Shown here: positions 1 to 6,137 of the stretch, in pieces
Numbering within the stretch: position 1 is the first letter of the stretch
Layout: each line of letters begins with the position of its first letter
Source: UMGS621 sp964468815
GTDB lineage: Bacteria > Bacillota > Clostridia > Christensenellales > Borkfalkiaceae
Direction: 5' to 3'
DNA: 20,374 nt
Assembly (NCBI GenBank): GCA_964468815.1
Contig: CAYXWN010000033.1
Span: 1 to 20,374, forward strand
The notes under the pieces: model-generated
Seen by the model: only the letters and a program-made list of their open reading frames with translations
What the model was told of the DNA's origin: nothing
The model's database searches: none
Translations under genes and position numbers: made by a program

Positions 1-51
1 TTCCAGCCTTCCAAGCTGGCTGCGTGGGTCCGATTCCCATCACCCGCTCCA
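1..51 (+). tRNA. tRNA-Gly(UCC), 3' part only
   Basis: The window opens inside this tRNA. The anticodon arm is complete: a CCAGC/GCTGG stem around the 7-base loop CTTCCAA gives anticodon TCC (Gly). A T arm containing GGTCCGATTCC, the 3' acceptor strand and an encoded CCA at 49-51 follow. The D arm and 5' acceptor strand lie upstream of the window. It is the first visible member of a six-tRNA array. Confidence 0.95.
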
Positions 52-74
52 ATTTGTTTTTTTATACAGGTTAT

Positions 75-151
75 GCGCCTGTAGCTCAGTAGGATAGAGC
101 AATGGCCTTCTAAGCCATGTGTCAGGGGTTCGACTCCCTTCAGGCGCGCCA
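75..151 (+). tRNA. tRNA-Arg(UCU)
   Basis: The cloverleaf is complete. Acceptor GCGCCTG (75-81) pairs with CAGGCGC (141-147); discriminator G148; encoded CCA 149-151. The anticodon stem ATGGC/GCCAT encloses CTTCTAA, giving anticodon TCT, which reads AGA/AGG arginine codons. It lies 23 bases after the Gly tRNA with no obvious promoter between them, so the array is probably one processed transcript. Confidence 0.96.
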
Positions 152-164
152 GTCTATCTTAAAT

Positions 165-242
165 GGCGGGTGTAGCTCAGTTGGCTAGAGCGCAAGATTG
201 TGGCTCTTGAGGTCGTGGGTTCGATCCCCATCGCTCGCCCCA
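165..242 (+). tRNA. tRNA-His(GUG)
   Basis: The anticodon stem CAAGA/TCTTG encloses TTGTGGC, giving anticodon GTG. Acceptor GCGGGTG (166-172) pairs with CGCTCGC (232-238). The extra G at 165 opposite C239 is the G-1:C73 pair that is the identity element of histidine tRNA; here it is genome-encoded. CCA is encoded at 240-242. Confidence 0.96.
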
Positions 243-254
243 TTTTTTTTAATT

Positions 255-329
255 AGGGGTGTCGCCAAGCGGTAAGGCACTGGATTTTGATTCCAGCATT
301 CGTAGGTTCAAATCCTGCCACCCCTGCCA
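255..329 (+). tRNA. tRNA-Gln(UUG)
   Basis: The anticodon stem CTGGA/TCCAG encloses TTTTGAT, giving anticodon TTG. Acceptor AGGGGTG (255-261) pairs with CACCCCT (319-325); discriminator G326; encoded CCA 327-329. The first pair is A:U, as weak first pairs are common in glutamine tRNAs. Confidence 0.95.
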
Positions 330-337
330 GAAACCAA

Positions 338-413
338 GATCCATTAGCTCAGTTGGCAGAGCACGTGACTTTTAATCACGGTGTCCCGAGTTCGAATCTC
401 GGATGGATCACCA
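338..413 (+). tRNA. tRNA-Lys(UUU)
   Basis: The anticodon stem CGTGA/TCACG encloses CTTTTAA, giving anticodon TTT. Acceptor GATCCAT (338-344) pairs with ATGGATC (403-409); discriminator A410; encoded CCA 411-413. It is followed five bases later by a second lysine tRNA of similar body sequence. Confidence 0.96.
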
Positions 414-418
414 TATAT

Positions 419-494
419 GCACCATTAGCTCAGTTGGTAGAGCACCTGACTCTTAATCAGGGTGTCCAGGGTTCGAGTCCCTGATGGTGTACCA
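419..494 (+). tRNA. tRNA-Lys(CUU)
   Basis: The anticodon stem CCTGA/TCAGG encloses CTCTTAA, giving anticodon CTT. Acceptor GCACCAT (419-425) pairs with ATGGTGT (484-490), with a terminal G:U pair; discriminator A491; encoded CCA 492-494. The D arm and much of the body match the preceding Lys(UUU) gene, suggesting tandem duplication with anticodon divergence. This is the last tRNA of the array. Confidence 0.95.
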
Positions 495-497
495 AAG

Positions 498-520
498 ACG
501 GCATTTTGTGCCGTTTTTTT
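498..520 (+). terminator. Intrinsic terminator of the tRNA array
   Basis: The stem ACGGCA (498-503)/TGCCGT (509-514) has a five-base loop and runs into a seven-T tract (514-520). It begins four bases after the CCA of the last tRNA, as expected for the end of a tRNA operon. Confidence 0.92.
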
Positions 521-621
521 GTTTCGTGGGCAAAAAATTTATTAAAACGGTTGTTAAGAAGTAAAAAAACAGGACGCTGAGCGGAAATGCTTGGCATTTT
601 TTATGCCCAAAAGGAGGAAAA

Positions 622-714
622 ATGGCGAGATTTACGGAGAAAGATCGGGGAAATATTGTCAAAAAGCACGAGGCTTTGGAAGAAAAAAGAAAGAAAAAAC
701 AAGGAATTTACTGA
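622..714 (+). CDS. Possible 30-aa lysine-rich small protein
   Basis: A short open frame of 30 codons begins ATG GCG AGA and ends at TGA 712-714. The case for it is a strong ribosome binding site, AAGGAGG at 611-617, with ideal spacing, just downstream of a small GGCAT/ATGCC hairpin (593-607). The peptide is very basic and charged and matches no family I recognise. It is in the same frame as the 120-aa ORF that starts at 778, but three stop codons (712, 715, 721) separate them. It could be a real small protein, a leader peptide, or the 5' remnant of a decayed gene. Confidence 0.35.
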   Translation: MARFTEKDRGNIVKKHEALEEKRKKKQGIY

Positions 715-777
715 TAAATATAAAAGAGTACGGAAAAAACGTACTCCAAAAGCGCAGGCATATATTACAATGCGTTT

Positions 778-1140
778 ATGAACGGAAAAAATAAAGAAGT
801 GCCGTTAAGGGCGAGAGAAGAAAACATAAAGAGATTGATAGAAACAGACGGACGATATCAAGAGGCGTATCGAATGGTTCGTTTTTATTATGAAATGAAT
901 TATAAAATGGGAAAGTCGTATCATTCCAGAGTATTTCGGGCAATATACGAAGGGGGAATGGAAAAGTTGCAATGGAAGTTAGCGAATGAATGTAACCTGT
1001 CGAGAACGACCTTATTCGATTATAGAAACGAAATCGTAAAGTGTTTTGAAATCTGTTTAGAAGAAGTAAAAGAATCGTCGGACGAGGACGGAATAAAAGA
1101 GATCGCGGTAACGGAAACGATTCGGGAAAAAAGTAAATAG
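778..1140 (+). CDS. Hypothetical 120-aa protein with HTH-like segment
   Basis: The product is charged and soluble, with no signal peptide or membrane segment. Residues about 65-95 (KLANECNLSRTTLFDYRNEI) read like a helix-turn-helix: a predicted helix, a tight turn at NLSR, then a recognition-type helix. The whole resembles small sigma-like or ArpU-like transcription regulators of Gram-positive prophages, by general appearance only. ATG 778 is the only ATG/GTG/TTG after the in-frame stop at 721, but no good Shine-Dalgarno precedes it, so translation may depend on the small ORF upstream or the gene may be decayed. The position just downstream of a tRNA array fits an integrated-element remnant, although no integrase or att repeat is visible. 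Confidence 0.55.
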   Translation: MNGKNKEVPLRAREENIKRLIETDGRYQEAYRMVRFYYEMNYKMGKSYHSRVFRAIYEGGMEKLQWKLANECNLSRTTLFDYRNEIVKCFEICLEEVKESSDEDGIKEIAVTETIREKSK

Positions 1141-1155
1141 AGTTCTTTTGATTGA

Positions 1156-1179
1156 AGCCTCGTTTGTAAGAGGCTGTCT
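1156..1179 (+). terminator. Weak candidate terminator after the HTH-like gene
   Basis: The stem AGCCTC (1156-1161)/GAGGCT (1170-1175) has an eight-base loop and is followed by only a short TGTCTT tail. It lies 16 bases after the stop codon. The poor T tract makes it uncertain. From here to 1394 I see no supportable gene. Confidence 0.4.
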
Positions 1180-1394
1180 TAATTATCATACGGAAATTTA
1201 TTTCAGAGAGGTAATAAAATTTCGCAGTTTATAAAAGCATACGGATAGAGCCGCGACGGAACAAACGGCAATCGCGGAAAATTTCAAAAAATGCCGAAAG
1301 ACGGCGTAAAAACAATTTATCTGTATTCTCGTAAAAAACAGACAAGTTTTTTCCGTAATAAGTTCAAGATAATTATAAATAATTGTAATTTGTT

Positions 1395-1601
1395 TTATAA
1401 CGGATATTTTTCTTCGATGTTAAAATCAAGCCCGTTTGCTGCAGCGTTTTCCCAAAGTTGCAGGTATTCGAGACATTCTGTATAGGCGACTTTTTCTCCG
1501 TACTGAAATTGATCTGTTTCGATGTTTTTATAATCTTTCAAATCTTCCAGATAATTCAAAAGCAGGTTTATTAAAGTCAACAATATTTTTTCAGCAATCA
1601 T
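1395..1601 (-). CDS. Conserved-looking 68-aa small acidic protein
   Basis: The protein has two parts: an N-terminal hydrophobic/amphipathic helix (residues 1-20, MIAEKILLTLINLLLNYLED) and a C-terminal block with YGEKVAYTECLEYLQLWENA followed by GLDFNIEEKYPL. The YGEK-AY-ECLE-Q-WE-A-GLDF-IE--PL pattern is one I recall from many uncharacterised small proteins of Clostridia; the function is unknown and no catalytic motif is visible. AAAAGGA lies about nine bases upstream of the ATG. On the minus strand a TATAAT (1640-1645) sits about 40 bases upstream, with no convincing -35. It stands alone in an AT-rich patch. Confidence 0.72.
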   Translation of the reverse strand: MIAEKILLTLINLLLNYLEDLKDYKNIETDQFQYGEKVAYTECLEYLQLWENAAANGLDFNIEEKYPL

Positions 1602-1734
1602 AAAACAAGATCCTTTTAGTAAGATTTTTTATCATTATTATTATAATAAATTCGTAGCGTGTAACGGTATGAAAAAAGCGTACTTTTTCTTATTAATTTA
1701 TTTGTTATAATAATAAATACGGGCTATATTTGAT

Positions 1735-1772
1735 ATGCACTCCAAAAGTTAGACAAACTTTAGGAGGTGCAT
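1735..1772. repeat. Palindromic IS-end relic (IS3-like inverted repeats, no transposase)
   Basis: Left arm ATGCACTCCAAAAGTT (1735-1750) is a near-perfect reverse complement of AACTTTAGGAGGTGCAT (1756-1772). The inner block starts TG and ends CA, and contains CCAAAAGTTAGACAAA, which resembles the terminal repeats of IS3-family elements; a related sequence, CCCAAAGTTTAGACAAA, occurs at the far end of the window (20331 onward). No orfA or orfB follows. It may be two IS ends left close together by internal deletion, or the hairpin at one IS end. The surrounding 1602-2007 stretch contains no supported gene, only AT-rich inverted repeats near 1633-1718. Confidence 0.55.
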
Positions 1773-1942
1773 GCAGGTGTTACAAAAAATGTTAACTTTA
1801 AATGTGGGACTTTGTATACAAAAATACCTATTGCCGAACAGATAATGCAATATGTAAAAGAGAAAAACAACAAACGAAACAAAAAATTGCCTTAAAAACG
1901 CAAAATCTAACAAAAGTGAAAAAACATATAAGAATTTATGTA

Positions 1943-1971
1943 TTTACACAGAAAAGAAAGTTTTGTATAAT
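1943..1971 (+). promoter_or_regulatory. Promoter-like -35/-10 upstream of the rhamnosidase pseudogene
   Basis: TTTACA (1943-1948), a 17-base spacer and a perfect TATAAT (1966-1971) form a sigma-A type promoter 36 bases upstream of the ATG at 2008. It probably served the now broken glycoside hydrolase gene, so transcription of the pseudogene may persist. Confidence 0.6.
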
Positions 1972-2007
1972 TGAGCTGTAAAACAAAATGTGGGTGTGTT
2001 TTGTGTT

Positions 2008-3019
2008 ATGAGAATCACCGACCTTAAAGTTCGCGGCGCAATCGGAGCCTGTTGTGTTGACCGAAAAACGCTTCGTTTTTCGTTTTTTTGTCGAAGGAAA
2101 CGAGATGGAGAGATCATTACTGCGTGTAATTGTCGCTTCTTCTCTTGAAAAAATCGAGAACGGCGTTGGCGACGTATGGGAGAGTGATTGCTTTTTCTCG
2201 GATGAGAAGAATGTCGTGTATGCTCCGTCGGAGTGCTTTTGCTCGGATACCGATTATTTGGGGACGGTTTCGGCAAACGGAGTACGTACGCAAGCGGCAC
2301 GATTCGGTATCGGGTTAAAAAAGGCAGAATGGACGGTGTGCTGGGGGATCGGAAAGAAATTTCGGAGATTGCACCCGTATTTCTTTCTTCCTTTTCCGTA
2401 GAATCGTCTGTGCAAAGAGAAAAACGGTACGTCAGCGGATTAGGGTATTTTGAAGCGTATCTCAACGGGAAGAAAATAGGAAACGACATTTTTGTGCCGC
2501 AAGTTTCCGATTACGGAGACAGATCTTTGAAATGGTTGCTTTGAAACAATTCCCATCGGAACGAGAAAAGCGTTTATTATCTTGCGTACGATGTAACGAC
2601 GCTTTTGCGCGAGCATAACGATCTTGCCGTGCTTGTCGGAAACGGGTGGTATAAAAATCGCGAAAAGCTGAACGAGGGTAATTTTTATTACGGCGAACCT
2701 AAGTGTATCTTTGAACTGAGAATTTCCAATACCGACGGCAGAGTAAAGACTGTTGTCAGTAAAAGCGACAATGTTATGATTGGAAATAGTAATTTGTTGA
2801 AAAACACGCTGTATACGGGTGAAATCGTCGATTTTACGAAACGGTTGTGTCTCCATTTGTCCGAATACGAACGGAAGGAATTTTCTCTTGCCAAAGAAGC
2901 GAGTGACGAAGAAGTGGTGTTTTCTTTATCAAAAAGAACCGTCGGATACCGTCGGGGAACGCATAACGGTAAAAGAAAAGATCGTCAACAAATTTTTTGC
3001 TGAAAATCCAAACGCCTGA
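2008..3019 (+). pseudogene. Alpha-L-rhamnosidase (GH78-type) N-terminal region, multiply broken
   Basis: The pieces line up, in order, with the N-terminal half of bacterial alpha-L-rhamnosidases, which cleave terminal rhamnose from plant glycans. MRITDLKVRG at 2008 is the usual start; LLRVIVASSLEKIENG and GDVWES (about 2115-2190) follow in another frame; then EIAPVF..., YVSGLGYFEAYLNGKKIG and DYGDRSL (about 2350-2541); an in-frame TGA at 2542-2544; then YYLAYDVTTLLRE, LAVLVGNGWYKNR, YYGEPKCIFELRI and TLYTGEIVDF (about 2575-2840); and after a further frame change PSDTVGERITVKEKI (about 2930-2990). There are at least three frame changes plus the stop. The catalytic (alpha/alpha)6 barrel, which would need another 500 or more residues, is absent. 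This is decay plus 3' truncation rather than a sequencing artefact, because several independent lesions exist. Confidence 0.85.
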
Positions 3020-3302
3020 ATTGCCCAATCAACAAACGGGGATACAATTAGGCGATATCATGCGGACAGGAAACATCGCCGTTATCGACGATTGGACGAA
3101 AGAAGTGGTTTGTGCCAATCAAAACGCCGACCGTATTGCTGTGGCGGATGTGCAGTCGTTTACTAATTGGGTGGAATCGCGTGGAAAACGGACTCGTGAT
3201 TGGCTTGCGAATAACGTAAACCATGCCTTTCATGATAAGAAGTTACGCGAAGATTATATTAAAAACGATATTCGGAAGCGAATTTATCGCAGAACAATAT
3301 GA
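2997..3302 (+). CDS. Unidentified open frame, probable gene fragment
   Basis: This open frame of about 100 codons begins with TTG at 2997; an internal ATG lies at 3060. It overlaps the end of the rhamnosidase remnant in another frame and does not look like GH78. The residues read like real protein (MRTGNIAVIDDWTKEVV, DVQSFTNWVESRGKRTRDWL, HAFHDKKLREDYIKNDI), soluble and basic at the C-terminus, but I recognise no family. There is no convincing ribosome binding site for either start. It could be the 3' end of a second broken gene abutting the pseudogene, or a small native gene starting at 3060. Confidence 0.35.
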   Translation: MLKIQTPELPNQQTGIQLGDIMRTGNIAVIDDWTKEVVCANQNADRIAVADVQSFTNWVESRGKRTRDWLANNVNHAFHDKKLREDYIKNDIRKRIYRRTI

Positions 3303-3307
3303 ATCAT

Positions 3308-3347
3308 AAAAACGATGTTCGCCGCACCCGAATCGGGTGCGGCGAAC
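3308..3347 (-). terminator. Terminator of the ABC importer operon
   Basis: GTTCGCCGCACCCGA (3317-3331) is a perfect reverse complement of TCGGGTGCGGCGAAC (3333-3347), a very stable GC-rich hairpin. Read on the minus strand, it lies 25 bases after the permease stop and is followed by TTTTT (plus-strand A tract 3308-3312). On the plus strand no T tract follows, so it is directional, though such a stem would also slow transcripts coming from the pseudogene side. Confidence 0.82.
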
Positions 3348-3371
3348 AAACGTTATGACGGAAAAAATCGT

Positions 3372-4184
3372 TTATTTGTTTTCGTAACGAATCACGATTT
3401 TTTCCAATAACGCGACTAAGGCGTACATTGCGGCGGCGAGAATGCAGAGAATGACCGTCGCCGCCATTACGAGGTCGAGTTTGAATACCTGACCGCCGTA
3501 TACGATCAAATATCCGAGCCCTGCGCGTGAAACGAGGTACTCTCCCATGATAGAGCCGATCCACGCCATGCCGACGTTGATCTTCAACATCGAAATAAAG
3601 GAGGGAATACTGCCCGGAAGCACGAGTTTTCTCAAAATCTGCATACGGTTTGCGCCCATGGAACGGAGCAACAATATCTTATTGTCGTCCGTTGCGAGAA
3701 AACCGTTCATCATGGTGATGATCGTGACGATGACGGTAATCAAAATCGCCATAAAAACAATGGATTTACTGCCGCTACCGAACCAAACGATAATGATCGG
3801 ACCGAGCGCGATTTTCGGCAGACTGTTCAATACGACAACGTACGGCTCTAAAATTCTTCGTAGCGTATCGGATAGCCAAAGTAAAAGGGCGATCAACGTT
3901 CCCGTTGCGGTCGCGATTAAAAAGCCCAAAACCGTTTCGTAGAGCGTGATTCCGATATGCGTAAGTAAGTTGTTTTCCGTCCAAAGTTCGCATACGGTGG
4001 CGAGGATGCGCGACGGACAGGAGGAAATAAACGCGTCGATCGCTCCGATTCGGGCGAACAGTTCCCAAAAGCCCAAAATCGCGAAGAGAATCATAAAGCG
4101 TATACTCCATACGAACGCCGTTTTTCGGGTTTGCCCGAGCAGATATTTTTTGTGCTCCTCCGAGCAATTCAACTTTTTTTTCAT
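3372..4184 (-). CDS. ABC transporter permease, SsuC/TauC/NrtB-like
   Basis: This inner-membrane permease of 270 residues belongs to the nitrate/sulfonate/taurine importer class. About six hydrophobic segments are visible, beginning near residues 25-45 (SIRFMILFAILGFWELFARI). The cytoplasmic EAA-type coupling loop is clear (SMGANRMQILRKLVLPGSIP), followed by the conserved GMAWIGSIMGEYL. The start is set at ATG 4184 rather than the ATG 18 bases upstream because it overlaps the ATPase stop as ATGA and has AAGGAG about nine bases before it. It is the last gene of a three-gene operon and is followed by a strong terminator. The substrate cannot be told from this protein. Confidence 0.9.
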   Translation of the reverse strand: MKKKLNCSEEHKKYLLGQTRKTAFVWSIRFMILFAILGFWELFARIGAIDAFISSCPSRILATVCELWTENNLLTHIGITLYETVLGFLIATATGTLIALLLWLSDTLRRILEPYVVVLNSLPKIALGPIIIVWFGSGSKSIVFMAILITVIVTIITMMNGFLATDDNKILLLRSMGANRMQILRKLVLPGSIPSFISMLKINVGMAWIGSIMGEYLVSRAGLGYLIVYGGQVFKLDLVMAATVILCILAAAMYALVALLEKIVIRYENK

Positions 4185-4930
4185 TGGTGCAACTCCTTCC
4201 AAAGTCGTTCAAACCACTTGCCGAATTCGGGGGATTCCCGTCGTTCGAGCGGCGTCCCGTCCAACTTGATTTCGTGAACGTTTTTTACGCGTGCGGGGCG
4301 CGGCGTCAGTACGACGATACGGTCGGCAAGAGAGATCGCTTCCGAAATATCGTGCGTAACGAGAATACTGGTTTTCTTTTGTTCCTTGATAATGCGGTAT
4401 ACGTCCTCGCAAACGTTTAAGCGCGTCTGATAATCGAGGGCGGAAAAGGGTTCGTCTAGCAGCAACAAATCGGGATTTGCCGCAAGCGTGCGAATAAGCG
4501 CGGCGCGTTGGCGCATTCCGCCCGAAAGTTGGGCTGGGTAACATTGCTTAAATTCGCCGAGCCCGTATTTTTCCAACAGTTCCGTTGCGTGCGTACGCGC
4601 TTTCGGCGTGTTCTTTTTTTGTATTTCAAGCGGTAAAAATACGTTTTGTTCGATCGTTCGCCAAGGGAACAGGTGATCTTTTTGCAGCATATAGCCGAGC
4701 GAATCGCCGCATTTTTTAATTTCTTTTCCGTTTAGGCGAATTTCCCCGTCGCTTGGTTTTAAAAGCCCTGCAATCAACGAAAGAACGGTTGTTTTTCCGC
4801 AACCGGACGGACCGATGATCGCGACGAATTCGCCGTCGTTGCAGTCAAAGGAAAGCCCGTCGATCGCCGTGATTTCGTCTGTACGGGTATGATAGGTCAG
4901 CCGTATATCCTTGATTTCGAGTTTCTTCAT
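4181..4930 (-). CDS. ABC transporter ATP-binding protein, SsuB/TauB/NrtD-like
   Basis: The protein, of 249 residues, energises the neighbouring permease. All ATPase motifs are intact: Walker A GPSGCGKTT (40-48), Q-loop Gln83, signature LSGGMRQR (135-142), Walker B LLLLDE (155-160), D-loop SALD, and switch His193 in VTHD. The FPWRTIEQNV segment after the Q-loop is characteristic of the nitrate/sulfonate/taurine subfamily. GGGAG lies eight bases upstream of the ATG. It begins 32 bases after the binding-protein gene and overlaps the permease start by four bases, indicating translational coupling. Confidence 0.94.
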   Translation of the reverse strand: MKKLEIKDIRLTYHTRTDEITAIDGLSFDCNDGEFVAIIGPSGCGKTTVLSLIAGLLKPSDGEIRLNGKEIKKCGDSLGYMLQKDHLFPWRTIEQNVFLPLEIQKKNTPKARTHATELLEKYGLGEFKQCYPAQLSGGMRQRAALIRTLAANPDLLLLDEPFSALDYQTRLNVCEDVYRIIKEQKKTSILVTHDISEAISLADRIVVLTPRPARVKNVHEIKLDGTPLERRESPEFGKWFERLWKELHQ

Positions 4931-4962
4931 CTTTTTATCTCCCGTAGAAAGCGGCGAGCGAG

Positions 4963-5955
4963 TTACCGATTCGCCTCCGCCGCGTAGCCGTTATCGACGA
5001 TTTTTGAAAATTCCACCCGTTGATCCAATTCGCCCGCGCGACTCATGATATCTTGTAAACGATCGAAAGAGCGTTCGGTCGTTTTTAAGTCGGTCGTCCA
5101 CGCTTGAATTGTTTGGTAACTCGTGACGGACGTCGCGATGGATTCGATCGTGGTGGATGGAAATTGCGGAACGATTGCCGTTGCAACTTCGGTCGCGGTG
5201 TGCGTGTCGATGTAATCGAGTGCTTTTAAGATCGCTTTCAAAAAGCCTTTTACGACGTCTTTATGTTCGTTGATATAACTTTGTTTTGCGATAAAAGAGG
5301 TGTAGGGGATTTCGCCCGCTCCTTCTCCTACGCTTGCAACGATATGCCACTTGCCTTCCTTTTCGTATTCGGATGCCGTCGGTTCAAACACCGTACAGTA
5401 ATCCGCCGTGCCGTTCAAGAACGCCGCCGTCATTAAATTGAATTGAACGTCGAAATTCAGCGTCACGTTTTTTCCGTCGGAAAGTCCGTGTTCGTTGAGA
5501 AGATATTCAAAGGTCATTGCCGGGACGCCACCCTTTCTGCCGGCAAGAATTTCTTTTCCTTCGAGATCTTTCCAAGAAAAGTTCGGTTCTTCCTTTCGGG
5601 AAACGAGAAAAGAGCCGTCCTTTTGCGTCAGTTGACCGAATACGACGGGGTATCCGCTTTGTCCTTGAAGATAGACGTAGATCGCGCTTTCCGGTCCCAT
5701 CAAGCCGATATCTGCCGTTCCCGAAAGAATCGCGGTCATAGACTTATCCGCACCGCCTCCGTTCGTAAGTTCTACGGTAATGCCGTTTTCGTCGAAATAG
5801 CCCTTTTCGATCGCGAGATAGAGGGGCGCGTAAAAGACGGAATGGGTAACTTCGTTTAAGCGAACGACGGTCGTATCGCTCTCTTTTTCTCCGCACGCGG
5901 AAAGGGGCAGAAGAAGAAAAAGAGCGGAAAGTAAAAATGCAATCAGTTTTTTCAT
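4963..5955 (-). CDS. ABC transporter substrate-binding lipoprotein, NMT1/SsuA-like
   Basis: The 330-residue protein has a lipoprotein signal: MKK, a hydrophobic stretch, then the lipobox LSAC with Cys21 as the lipidation site. The mature part is a two-lobed periplasmic-binding-type protein: VFYAPLYLAIEKGYFDENGI, GGGADKSMTAILSGTADIGL and LEGKEILAGRKGGVP are hallmarks of the NMT1/THI5-like and SsuA-like group that binds nitrate, sulfonates, taurine or pyrimidine precursors. The substrate is undetermined. I saw no TPP riboswitch in the 180-base gap upstream, which argues weakly against thiamine-precursor uptake. GGAG lies about eight bases before the ATG. It is the first gene of the operon and divergent from valS. 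Confidence 0.92.
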   Translation of the reverse strand: MKKLIAFLLSALFLLLPLSACGEKESDTTVVRLNEVTHSVFYAPLYLAIEKGYFDENGITVELTNGGGADKSMTAILSGTADIGLMGPESAIYVYLQGQSGYPVVFGQLTQKDGSFLVSRKEEPNFSWKDLEGKEILAGRKGGVPAMTFEYLLNEHGLSDGKNVTLNFDVQFNLMTAAFLNGTADYCTVFEPTASEYEKEGKWHIVASVGEGAGEIPYTSFIAKQSYINEHKDVVKGFLKAILKALDYIDTHTATEVATAIVPQFPSTTIESIATSVTSYQTIQAWTTDLKTTERSFDRLQDIMSRAGELDQRVEFSKIVDNGYAAEANR

Positions 5956-6043
5956 ATGGGGTTCTCCGTTGAAAAATTGGTTTTGATATAATTATCTTAT
6001 GACGGAAAAATCTCGTTTGACATTCTGTAAACTCTTATTTTGA

Positions 6044-6072
6044 TTGACTTTCGGACGGGAATCATTTATACT
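6044..6072 (+). promoter_or_regulatory. valS promoter
   Basis: TTGACT (6044-6049), a 17-base spacer and TATACT (6067-6072) match the sigma-A consensus at 10 of 12 positions. The start of transcription should fall near 6079, giving a leader of only about 60 bases. Confidence 0.8.
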
Positions 6073-6103
6073 ATTTAAGTACGATTAAAATTATAAAGGG
6101 ATA

Positions 6104-6123
6104 TTCCGCTTCGGAAAGCGGAA
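6104..6123 (+). promoter_or_regulatory. Hairpin in the valS leader, next to the ribosome binding site
   Basis: TTCCGCTT (6104-6111) pairs perfectly with AAGCGGAA (6116-6123) around the loop CGGA. It ends three bases before the AAGGAG that serves valS and is not followed by a T tract, so it is not a terminator. It could stabilise the short leader or modulate ribosome access. Confidence 0.55.
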
Positions 6124-6137
6124 AAAGGAGAACCGAA

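Noticed and set aside
1633..1718. AT-rich inverted repeats as a replication origin or attachment site
   Set aside because: The repeats are simple TTATTATTATAA-type sequence; no DnaA boxes, iterons or integrase accompany them.
4963..6137. TPP riboswitch upstream of the NMT1-like binding protein
   Set aside because: The 180-base gap is shared with the valS promoter and lacks the conserved CTGAGA and ACCTGATC-type elements; the substrate is left open.
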